64,000 nucleotides of DNA from Cellulomonadaceae bacterium (lineage in GTDB: Bacteria > Actinomycetota > Actinomycetes > Actinomycetales > Cellulomonadaceae). The DNA lies in the NCBI GenBank assembly GCA_031256435.1, contig JAIRQO010000009.1:1-64000 (forward strand), written 5' to 3'. Below the pieces are notes generated by a model. The model had not been told where the DNA came from and made no database searches. It was given only the letters and a program-made list of their open reading frames with translations. The position numbers and the translations under genes are program-made. Shown here one piece after another: positions 36,101-43,700 of the stretch; within the stretch, counting starts at the first letter, position 1, and each line of letters begins with the position of its first letter.

Positions 36101-36701
36101 CGGGCTCGAGGCTGAACTTCTCGCGGAGTTCCTCGTCCCACTGATCGACCAACGATCCAGGTGCGATGATCAGAACATTGGCCGCATCGCCGCGGAGCAT
36201 GAGTTCCTTGACCAGAAGCCCTGCCATGATCGTCTTACCAGCGCCCGGGTCATCAGCCAGCACGTACCGCAGCGGTTGCTTGTTCAGCATGATGTCGTAC
36301 ACCGCAGTCAGCTGGTGCGGGAGTGGCTGGACGCTACTGGTGCCGAGCGCAGCCTGCGGATCGAAGAGGTATGACAAGCGCATCCGTCGGGCCTCGGCCG
36401 CGAGGAGGAATGCGTTCGGATCGGCGTCGAAGGAGAAAGCCAGGCCGGGGTCAACTGTCTTCAGGTCAGCGAGTTGGTCGGCGTAAACGATGCGCTCGAC
36501 GATCCCCGACGTGGTTCGGTACATGACGTTCGCCGAGTCATCCGTAAGGCGTTCGATACCGACGATCTTGACTGGGTCTGCCTGGGTTGCCAAGCCCGTC
36601 ACAGACGCGCCAACCTTGAGGATGTCGTACAGCGAGCGCGAGGGCGTGCCGCTGTCGTGCGCGTAATACTTAGCCTGGTAGTCCGTCAGTGGGGAGGTCA
36701 T
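33162..36701 (-). CDS. SNF2/DEAD-type helicase with DUF3883 domain, first gene of defence operon
   Basis: A 1,179-residue superfamily-2 helicase. Walker A is DDPGAGKTIMAG (150-161), the DEAH box is at 250-253, LLMTATPHSGKE is motif III, and the C-terminal helicase lobe has IIFTEHKDTLNDL, FLIATDAAGEGINLHRNCH and RFGRVHRIGQ. Long acidic/basic insert near 440-500. The C-terminal part contains a DUF3883-type domain (GYDIESRTPTGLDFIEVKGR), a nuclease-like fold with ExK. ATG 36701 follows GGGAG. It heads the four-gene operon helicase, methylase, ATPase, coiled-coil protein, similar to the Hma architecture and in part to DISARM. Confidence 0.92.
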   Translation of the reverse strand: MTSPLTDYQAKYYAHDSGTPSRSLYDILKVGASVTGLATQADPVKIVGIERLTDDSANVMYRTTSGIVERIVYADQLADLKTVDPGLAFSFDADPNAFLLAAEARRMRLSYLFDPQAALGTSSVQPLPHQLTAVYDIMLNKQPLRYVLADDPGAGKTIMAGLLVKELMLRGDAANVLIIAPGSLVDQWDEELREKFSLEPEVLTRDKVVGEANPFTRGGLWLARLDVLSRNSEGIQDKARDVDWDLVIFDEAHKMSASEWGGEIRKTKRYEMAEALGAHARNLLLMTATPHSGKESQFQLFMALLDSDRFEGVAREGTRRVDVSDLMRRLTKEKLYTFEGTRLFPRRYASTVAYELSGPERDLYAAVTDYVKTEMNKVDDSSDKRRRNAVGFALTTLQRRLASSPAAIHRSLERRKRRLEEELRDALANRRSISDDVDYPDDDDDLTDEEREAREEAAATGVTASRTPEELHHEIHVLEGLVDTSARVKASPSYSKWNALRDTLDDDLEMRNDTGARRKVIIFTEHKDTLNDLVERLTQHLGRDNAMITIHGGTKREDRKKAKETFEQDDQCVFLIATDAAGEGINLHRNCHLLINYDLPWNPNRIEQRFGRVHRIGQPNTCFMWSLLAHDTREGDVHRRLLDKIEEQRAALGGSGQVYDILGELFEGNALRDLMIQAIREDSPEERERYLAEIVEPRIAEGIPELLHRNQLVPSSMAESDVERVRLDMERAEAGRLQPHHVEAFFHRAFKALGGSLRMRENHRFEIPRVPSAVKDQDRITGRGMPVVNSYHRVAFDPKYLRIPGSEVVATLLHPGHPLVNATMGVISDKNHDALRRGAILVDRSDADTTPYVICLLEHDVTDGRTGTNGQPRVISRRAQYLRVNPDGEIIALSGSPIPNYDPAEPEERAAASTVLGEQWANGADLVEHVVRQASVTVARTHADEVRNRVQEQVDKTERLVKERLLREINYWDRRAFELAEQEAAGKRTRLPASQMRERADVLTRRLDRRVAELQLERDISVRPPRITGACLVLTQGWLDALTDPEGADRHARETQRIERIAVDAVLRVEHALHHHPEEKHHSWPGYDIESRTPTGLDFIEVKGRVEGGSTFELTRQEAVTALNKQYHSVLALVRVHPDDSTTVRYLRNPLTNPIDPRAARVDFDWDPFWNDATEMSQK

Positions 36702-36810
36702 TGAGACTCCCACTGGGCAGGGCGTTGTTGCTGCGAAGAGTTATTGTGAACCCAAGTGACGGTGTGAATCATGCCCGGCCACCGCCGAGCAGTACGTTTA
36801 GGCTAGGCGC

Positions 36811-36886
36811 TGGAGCCTGGAGCCTGGAGCCTGGAGCCTGGAGCCTGGAGCCTGGAGCCTGGAGCCTGGAGCCTGGAGCCTGGAGC
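36811..36886. repeat. Heptanucleotide microsatellite, nearly 11 copies of TGGAGCC
   Basis: Ten perfect TGGAGCC units (36811-36880) plus six bases of an eleventh (36881-36886). It lies 110-185 bases upstream of the defence operon's first codon, in a 631-bp stretch without a gene. A 7-bp unit changes spacing by non-helical steps, so copy number could tune a promoter. Perfect repetition implies recent slippage. Confidence 0.95.
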
Positions 36887-37049
36887 GATGTTATCGCAGG
36901 TCAACGGCACAAACGCGGAGGCTCGCCGTCCGATCCAGGTACTTGTCAAGGCCATAGCGGCAAGGATGCCATACGAGCCTCGGCTCAATCTCGTCGAGGT
37001 CGCAGGCCGAACTATCTCCAGTCCATTTCCGTAATGGTTGCAGACGACG

Positions 37050-37290
37050 AGACCCTGCGACTCCGCTTCGCCTCCGCTCAGGGTGACGGGGGGTTGGGCG
37101 TGGTTTCGACCGTCGCGCCTTGCGGCGCTGGCTCAACCACCCGTGACGGGTTAGGTCCAGGGTTTCGACCGTCGCGCTTGGGGACGCTGGCTCAACCACC
37201 CGTGATGGGTTTGGTCCGTGGTTTCGATGCGGGATGCAGGCCTCCCGGCTCAACCGACAAAGGTAGCCTGGCCCAACCGCCGTCACCATG
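37050..37290. repeat. Cluster of dispersed-repeat blocks between defence operon and vapBC
   Basis: Three direct units of about 60 bp, each with TTTCGACCGTCGCGC...CGCTGGCTCAACCACCCGTGA, followed by a diverged fourth. They are the reverse complement of the GGTTGAGCCA...CGGTCGAAAC block of the element at 17388. A related CCCTGCGACTCCGCTTCGCC block precedes them. No gene is present here. Confidence 0.7.
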
Positions 37291-37301
37291 ATTCTCTTGC
37301 T

Positions 37302-37328
37302 GCATCATGGGTGATGCTGATATGATGC
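37302..37328 (+). promoter_or_regulatory. vapBC operator and leaderless promoter
   Basis: GCATCA-TGGG-TGATGC (37302-37317) is a palindrome, and a third half-site, TGATGC, lies at 37323-37328. The -10 hexamer TATGAT (37321-37326) overlaps the third half-site. The antitoxin GTG is at 37333, six bases after it. This fits a ribbon-helix-helix autoregulator bound over its own promoter. Confidence 0.6.
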
Positions 37329-37332
37329 GGGG

Positions 37333-37563
37333 GTGCGCACCACTGTTGATTTTCCTGCTCCAATAGCCCACCGAATCCGGGAGATTGCCCATGAGCGCGG
37401 AATGTCACGCTCGGCCATTGCGGTGGAGTTGACTCAGCGGGGCCTGGCTAGCCTCGCCGAACCACCCCGCGTTCAACCCAGTCAACGGTCAGGATTCCCC
37501 ACGGTGCGGATCGGCAGGACCGTAACCGCCGCCGAGATTGCGGATTTCCTCGATGAAGACTAA
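37333..37563 (+). CDS. vapB: Ribbon-helix-helix antitoxin (VapB-like)
   Basis: A 76-residue antitoxin. The N-terminal 45 residues (MRTTVDFPAPIAHRIREIAHERGMSRSAIAVELTQRGL) form a typical strand-helix-helix DNA-binding domain. The C-terminal part (FPTVRIGRTVTAAEIADFLDED) would embrace the toxin. The GTG start follows a -10 element directly and has no ribosome site, so translation is probably leaderless. It overlaps the PIN toxin by 11 bases. Confidence 0.85.
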   Translation: MRTTVDFPAPIAHRIREIAHERGMSRSAIAVELTQRGLASLAEPPRVQPSQRSGFPTVRIGRTVTAAEIADFLDED

Positions 37564-37963
37564 GCCCACTGCCCTACTGGATGCCAACGTTCTCATCGCT
37601 CTTGCCATTGAGGACCACGAGTTCCACCAAGCCGCCGACCAGTGGCTGGCTTCCCAGGGACGCGTTGCCGTATGCCCCATCGTCGAAGGCGCCTTGGTCC
37701 GGTTCCTCACCCGCATAGGCCAATCCCGCCACACGATCACAAGCACCCTAGAAGGCATGCACAACCGTGACAGTCTCGAGTTCTGGCCCGACGATGTTTC
37801 GTATCGAGACGTAGACCTGTCAGACGTTGTTGGCCACCGGCAGGTCACCGACTCGTACCTTGCAGCGTTGGCACGTCACCACTCGGGAGTGCTGGCTACG
37901 TTCGACGAAGCCCTGGCAAGGCGACTGCCGGATCATGTGGAGTTGATTGACGCGCGCCTGTAA
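37553..37963 (+). CDS. vapC: PIN-domain RNase toxin (VapC-like)
   Basis: A 136-residue PIN-domain endoribonuclease. The first acidic metal ligand is in ALLDANVLIAL, a second acidic cluster is in EGALVRFLTR, and the C-terminal acidic motif is VTDSYLAALARHHSGVLATFDEAL. Length and motif spacing match VapC. The ATG at 37553 overlaps the antitoxin stop. It presumably cleaves tRNA or rRNA when freed from the antitoxin; the target is unknown. Confidence 0.9.
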   Translation: MKTKPTALLDANVLIALAIEDHEFHQAADQWLASQGRVAVCPIVEGALVRFLTRIGQSRHTITSTLEGMHNRDSLEFWPDDVSYRDVDLSDVVGHRQVTDSYLAALARHHSGVLATFDEALARRLPDHVELIDARL

Positions 37964-38100
37964 GCGCATTCAAGGCTCCGACGAGACCCTGCTGCTCCGC
38001 CTTGTTCCGCGCAGGGTGACGAGGGGGGGTGGGGACACAGGGTGGCGAGTGCTGTAATCTCGTCCGGGCTGAAAGGTTGATATCAACGAGGTTCAGTGCC

Positions 38101-38169
38101 TTAAATCTACCTTTTGCAAAGACTGAAATCTACCTTTTGCAAGTTCTGAAATCTACCTTTTGCAAAATG
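38101..38169. repeat. Three contiguous 23-bp units (array C)
   Basis: Units at 38101-38123, 38124-38146 and 38147-38169, sharing T(G/T)AAATCTACCTTTTGCAA and differing only in the last few bases and one position of the first. There are no spacers. The array is 230 bases upstream of the DUF4143 ATPase at 38401. Between it and array D lies a dispersed-repeat fragment (38196-38245). Confidence 0.85.
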
Positions 38170-38323
38170 ACGGGGTGGGCGTAGAGATGGGATCGTGGTT
38201 TCGACACGGGCCTTCGGCCCGGCTCAACCGACGAAGGTAGCCCAGCTCAACCGCCGGGATGGGATGGCCGAAAAACGCCATGGTACCTTTACCACCGCAC
38301 CCAGGACACCACCGCGCTCCCGT

Positions 38324-38394
38324 TCAGCAAATCTACGAGTTCACCTCAGATTTTCAACGAGATACGGTCAGATTTTCAACGAGTTTGATACGAT
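38324..38394 (+). promoter_or_regulatory. Array D: three 22-bp units abutting the -10 of a DUF4143 gene
   Basis: Units at 38324-38345, 38346-38367 and 38368-38389. The second and third share TCAGATTTTCAACGAG; the first has the related TCAGCAAATCTACGAG. The last unit runs straight into the -10 hexamer TACGAT (38389-38394), and the ATG of the ATPase is six bases further on. The units therefore cover the -35 region, as an operator would. The gene is probably leaderless. Confidence 0.65.
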
Positions 38395-38400
38395 GGGTCG

Positions 38401-39654
38401 ATGACCGACGTTCTCCCACGCCACATTGAGTCAACCGCCCGTGAGTGGCTGGGCTACTTTCCTGGCCTTGTGATTGAAGGAGCCAGGCAGGTGGGCAAGA
38501 GCACCCTGACTACCCTTATCAAGTATCCCGATGCGGTTGTTGCCAACCTGGACGATCCCTCGGTTCTGCTGGCGGCGCGCAACGATCCCACGGGATTTGT
38601 GGACCAGGGCAGGTCACAGCAGCTAGTGATCGACGAAATTCAGCGATGCCCAGAACTAACGCTCGCGGTCAAGGCATCCATCGATGCTGACCGCCGACCA
38701 GGACGATTCATCCTGACAGGATCGTCGTCCTTATTGCGGGTCCGCGGCACGTCCGATTCACTGGCCGGGCGTGTGGGCAGACTCACGCTATACGGTCTCT
38801 CCCACGGGGAAGCAACACGGACGCCCGACGATTTTGCGGCAGCCGTCACCCATGATCCAGCATCACTGCTCGCGGCTACCAATGGCCTTAAACGTCACCA
38901 GTATGCGGACCTCATTGCCCGTGGTGCCTACCCCCGTATCTACGATGCGCCGGTCAGAGTGCGCAATGCTTGGCTGGACTCGTACGTTGACAATATTGTG
39001 GGGCGTGATCTTCCGGACCTGAGACGAATGGTGGATTCCGCTAGAGCAATGTCAGTGTTGCGTACTCTCGCAGGCCGTCAATCAGCCGAACTAGTCCAGG
39101 CAAAGTTGGCGCACGAGACGAGCATCCCGGCGGGAACCGTCACGGGGTACGTTGACCTTCTGCATGATGTGGGACTGATCTCGTCCATACCGCCCTGGAC
39201 TCCCAACCTGGCCAAGCGTGAGATTGGCCGTCCAAAGACCTTCATCACGGACTCCGCTCTGGCACTTCGTTTAGCGCGGCTCACCTCGCAACAACTCGCT
39301 TCGATCCCGTACGGCGAGGCGCTCGGGTCATTCTTGGTGGCCTATGTGGCAGCCGAATTGCTCCGACAACGCGCGTGGTCAGCCTGCGATTACCAGCTCT
39401 TCCACTGGCGTGACGCCAACTCAGGTGAAGTTGACCTTGTCATGGAGTTCGACGATGGCAGCGTGGTGGCGCTCGAAGTGAAATCAGCCCAATCATTCGG
39501 CGCGAACATGTTCCGCGGCCTCACCTACATGAGAGACGCACTCGGCAGTCGCTTCAGAGCAGGTATTGTCCTCAACACCGCGAAAAGCGGCTTACGATTC
39601 GGAGACCGCCTGTACGGAGCACCCATATCAACGCTCTGGGAAATACCTCGGTAA
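38401..39654 (+). CDS. AAA_14 / DUF4143 family ATPase
   Basis: A 417-residue ATPase of the same family as the gene at 8494. Walker A is GARQVGKS (27-34), Walker B LVIDEIQ (about 74-80), sensor FILTGSSS. The middle winged-helix-like segment includes KLAHETSIPAGTVTGYVDLLHDVGLI. The C-terminal DUF4143 domain ends with NSGEVDLVMEFDDGSVVALEVKSAQS, a PD-(D/E)xK-like ExK arrangement. It is only distantly similar to the first copy, so the two are not a recent duplication. Role unknown; its two upstream repeat arrays suggest self-regulation. Confidence 0.9.
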   Translation: MTDVLPRHIESTAREWLGYFPGLVIEGARQVGKSTLTTLIKYPDAVVANLDDPSVLLAARNDPTGFVDQGRSQQLVIDEIQRCPELTLAVKASIDADRRPGRFILTGSSSLLRVRGTSDSLAGRVGRLTLYGLSHGEATRTPDDFAAAVTHDPASLLAATNGLKRHQYADLIARGAYPRIYDAPVRVRNAWLDSYVDNIVGRDLPDLRRMVDSARAMSVLRTLAGRQSAELVQAKLAHETSIPAGTVTGYVDLLHDVGLISSIPPWTPNLAKREIGRPKTFITDSALALRLARLTSQQLASIPYGEALGSFLVAYVAAELLRQRAWSACDYQLFHWRDANSGEVDLVMEFDDGSVVALEVKSAQSFGANMFRGLTYMRDALGSRFRAGIVLNTAKSGLRFGDRLYGAPISTLWEIPR

Positions 39655-39659
39655 CTGCC

Positions 39660-40634
39660 TTAGCCAACAATCTGCCCGGCGAGATCGCCGAGGCCGGTGG
39701 CGGTGCTGTCCCAGCCGTAGACCTTCTCACGCCACTCGGCAGGAATGGCGGATTCTCCCCACATGGCGCCTAACAGGCTCCCAGCGATGGCGGCCACGGT
39801 GTCCGTGTCATTGCCAATGCCGATGGCAGCATTCAGAGCATCAACCAGGTGGCCTTGCGGGTTGTCAGCAGGCACGGGGGTCTGCACAATGGCAGCCCAG
39901 GCGGCTTGGAGGGCCACCACCACGTACCCGTTACTCGCCTCAAACAATCCCAAGTCCTGCGTCTCCGCTTCCTCAATCCGGGCGTCCCAGAAAGCCCGGA
40001 CATCCTCATCGGCCAAATACGGTAATCCAGCCCGCAGATCCGGCCTCTCGCCCGTGGCAATGGCCGAACGAATAGCCAAACACCACAGGGCACACGCCTG
40101 ACCGTTCAGCGGGTCAAAGTGAGTCAATTCCGCCACGGTAAACGCCGCTTCCACCAACGCCTCGGGATCATCCAGGTACGGCAACGCCACGGGCGCGGTG
40201 CGCATGAGGGAGCCGTTCCCAGCCGTCCGGCCTGAATACTCGTGCTGATGGACGGCAAAGGTCCGCATCTGCTCCGCCGTGGTGGGGAACCCCACAGCCT
40301 GCAAGTTTGCGGACGTCTGAATGCCACAATCGAGGCACTCGGGGCTGCGGAACCACTCAGCAAAGCCGTTGGCTATGTCATCCAAGGCGGACTCCTGCCG
40401 CAGGTCCCCATGATCCGCAGCAGCCCGCGCAATGGCGTAGAGCTGAGCGGTATCGTCGGACCAGGAATAGGCAGGGAAACCGAAAGGCCCACCACCAATC
40501 ATCTCGCCTTCGCCCGTGAACGGCGTGGCCCCAAACTCGTAAGGCACGCCCAACGCATCGCCCACGGCGCCGCCCACCAGCGCACCCCGCACCCGGTCAC
40601 TACTCACCTGCTGCACTTTCTGCCCCTTCTCCAC
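39660..40634 (-). CDS. ADP-ribosylglycohydrolase family protein
   Basis: A 324-residue enzyme of the same fold as the protein at 15334 but shorter. Motifs: GALVGGAVGDALGVPYEF, SWSDDTAQLYAIA (metal site), TAGNGSLMRTAPVAL, THFDPLNGQACALWC and GIGNDTDTVAAIAGSLLGAMWG (metal site). All expected ligands are present. The GTG start at 40634 follows GAGGAGG. It is convergent with the DUF4143 ATPase (five-base gap) and divergent from the nuclease-helicase. The substrate (protein, DNA or free ADP-ribose derivative) cannot be told. Confidence 0.92.
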   Translation of the reverse strand: MEKGQKVQQVSSDRVRGALVGGAVGDALGVPYEFGATPFTGEGEMIGGGPFGFPAYSWSDDTAQLYAIARAAADHGDLRQESALDDIANGFAEWFRSPECLDCGIQTSANLQAVGFPTTAEQMRTFAVHQHEYSGRTAGNGSLMRTAPVALPYLDDPEALVEAAFTVAELTHFDPLNGQACALWCLAIRSAIATGERPDLRAGLPYLADEDVRAFWDARIEEAETQDLGLFEASNGYVVVALQAAWAAIVQTPVPADNPQGHLVDALNAAIGIGNDTDTVAAIAGSLLGAMWGESAIPAEWREKVYGWDSTATGLGDLAGQIVG

Positions 40635-40776
40635 AGTGAACCTCCTCGCTCAACTCGTCGAATCATCCTACCCGGCCAACCCGCTCGGCCAACCCGCCCA
40701 GTGTACCAACGAGCCCCGCCGGTGCGGCGCGCCACGGGGGGCGGTAGGTTGGGGGGAACGTTTGAGGGGGTTAGGC

Positions 40777-43700
40777 ATGTATATGCTCGACGACGCCGTG
40801 ATACTCAGCCCGTCTGATGTCACGCGGGCATCCGGGTGCGAATACGCTTTCCTGCGCGGGCTTGATGCCACGCTCGGGTGGGCTGCGCCTCCGCCGAACA
40901 CGGACGACGAGATGCTGGCCCGTGCCGCTGCGGAGGGTGATAAGTATGAAGCCGAGGTAACAGCGGCAATGGAAGCCGACTACGGCACCGGGTCCACCGG
41001 CGTAGTGAAGGCCCCTGGCCTACGCGGTCAATCGCTCCCACAACGCCGCGCCGCCGCAGACGCCACGCTGGACCTCCTGCTGTCCAACCAGCCCGCCGTG
41101 GTGACGCAAGGGTACGTGTTTGATGGCACCCTGGGTGGGTTTGCGGACTTCCTCATCCGCGAGGACAGCGCCGAAGGCGCCATCACCTGGAAGGTCATGG
41201 ATGCCAAACTGGCTCGCTCGGCCAAAGTGACGGCGCTCCTGCAGATTGCCGCCTACGCCGATCTTCTCACCCAGGCGGGCGTCCCCGTGTCCCCGGGGGC
41301 CGGTCTCATCCTGGGTAACGGGACTACCGAGACGTTCCCGCTGGCCGATCTCATCCCCGTCTACCGGCACCGCCGCGCACACCTGGAGCAGATGATCGCC
41401 ACGCATCGCACCGGCGGCCACCCTGTGGCGTGGGGCGATTTCGAGTACATCGCCTGCGGGAAATGCGAGGTGTGCAAGCCGGAGATCGAGCGCACTCGCG
41501 ATCCCCTGCTGGTGGCCGGAATCACGCGCAAGCAACGAGATGCCCTTCATGCGGCGAGCATCACCACCATGGACGCGTTGGCAGCGCTCCCCGTGGGCAC
41601 GCGGATTGCTGGCATTGGCGCTCCGGCGCTGGCGAAAATCACCCAGCAGGCCGCATTACGGGTGGAGCAGGAGGCGCTGGACTCGGCCCACGCCGCTGCG
41701 CTTAATGCCGCAGCCCTCGACGCGGCTTCCCTCAACTCAGCCTCCCTCAACGCTTCGGCCAACACCAACACCACCACAGACAACGCCGCCGAACCCGCCC
41801 GCCCCCTAGTGCCGCCCGTCGTCGTGGATCTTGACGAAATCGCCCGACTCCCACGCCCTGATGCCGGTGACATCTTCTTTGATTTTGAGGGCGATCCGCT
41901 GTGGACGGACGGCAACCGGCGCGAGCAGGGGTTGGAGTACCTGTTCGGCGTCCTGGAGTTACCCGCCACTACCCATTACACCCTCACCAAATGGGATGAC
42001 AGTGACGCCGGCTTCATCGCGTTCTGGGCGCATGACCGCACCCAGGAACGGCAGGCCCTGATGGACTTCCTGGCCTACGTCCGCGAGCGCCGAGCGCAAC
42101 ACCCCGCAATGCACATTTACCATTACGCCCCGTACGAGAAAACGGCGCTGCTCCGCCTGGCCGCTCGGCACGGCGTGGGTGAGGACGAGGTGGACGCGCT
42201 GCTGAACGCGGGCGTACTGGTGGATTTGTACGCCACCGTGCGGCGATCCATCCGCGTGGGAACCACCTCGTATTCCATCAAATACTTGGAGCCGTACTAC
42301 ATGCCCGGCCACCGCACGGGCGAGGTCACCAACGCCGGCGCATCAATTGAGGAATATGCGCGCGCGTGCGAGTTGGAAGGAATCGAGCGCGAGCACGCGC
42401 TCAAGGAACTCGCTAACTACAACAAATATGACGTGGTGTCCACGCTCGGTCTGCGCGATTGGCTGCTGGGGTTGGCTGCCGAGCGCGGCGCAGGCCCCAG
42501 TGCTGGCCAGGTAGGTGGTAGTCCGCTCAGTGGTGGTCAGATTGGTACGGGCCAGGTCAGTGGAATATCCGACGACGATGGGGTGGGTGCATCGCTGGAC
42601 CCTCGTGTTGACGCGGGCTCGGACAACGCAGCCCCCTCCCCTGCGGCACAAGCCGCTTCGGACCACCGTGAGAACCGTGACGCGCTGGCTGAACAGATGT
42701 GGCGGTTGGCGGGTGAGGATCCCGCGCACCGCTCCGAACCTCAACTCATTGCCGCCCAACTGGCGTCCATCCTGCAATTCTGGGACCGGGAGGGCAAAGG
42801 GTTTTGGCAAGAACACTTTGACCGCATGGCGAATGACCCCGATGATTGGGGCTTCCGCCGTGACACCATGCTGGTGGACGAGGCGGAGATTGTCACCGAG
42901 TGGGAACCGCAGGTCACCCGCACGGGGAGGGCGTCCACGCAGCAACAACGCGTCCTTAGACTGGTGGGCACCATAGAACCGGGCTCGGCGCTGTCCGTGG
43001 GCAAAGAGGTGTGGGGTCTCCACCGCGAACCCATCCCTGAGGTGGGCAGGCCGCGCGAACGGTATGGCCGTTCCTGGACGGAGAATTACACTATCGAGGC
43101 CATAGGCGAGGACGCTACCGACGGCCAGCACCGTGACGCCCTCACGGTGAAGCAGACCATGACCGGCAAGGAGAATACGGAAACGGGGCACTACGCGGAG
43201 GTGCCGTTCGCCCTGGTCCCTGCCAAACTGCGCATCAGCAGCCAGCCGCTGGAAGCCGCCGTGATGGAGGTGGCCGAAGAGTTTGCCCGTTCCTTCCCGT
43301 CCATCCCTCACGCGGCGTTGTTCGATATCCTTCAGCGAACGCACCCGCGCCACCGGCGCGGTGATCGGACGGATCCCGGTAGCCTCACCTGCCCCATTCC
43401 CTCGGCCGCAGCCATTGCGGCGTCTGTATTGGACCTGGACCGTTCCTATGTGGCCGTCCAAGGTCCGCCCGGAACGGGGAAAACGTTCACGGGTTCCTGG
43501 GTGATCTCCACCTTGGTGGCCGAATACGGCTGGAAGGTGGGGGTGGTGTCCCAAGGGCATGACGCCGTGGAAAACCTTCTGGACGGCGTGGCCAAGCGCG
43601 GCTTGGTCCCGCGTGAGCGAATTGGCAAGAAGCAGAAGACGGGCGATCCACGCGATCCAGAAGAACTCCCCTGGACCACGTTTGGAAAGCGTCAAGGAAC

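Noticed and set aside
25185-36701. Classic DISARM system
   Set aside because: A helicase and methylase are present, but I see no DUF1998 (DrmB) or phospholipase D (DrmC) gene, and the DUF499 ATPase is not a DISARM part.
36689-37291. Open frame across the heptanucleotide repeat, giving a GAWSLEP-type repeat peptide
   Set aside because: The frame also runs through dispersed intergenic repeats, has no ribosome site and no homology; the repeat is better explained as non-coding.
40636-40776. Extended N-terminus of the nuclease-helicase
   Set aside because: The upstream codons overlap the divergent ADP-ribosylglycohydrolase promoter; ATG 40777 with GAGGGGG is a better start.
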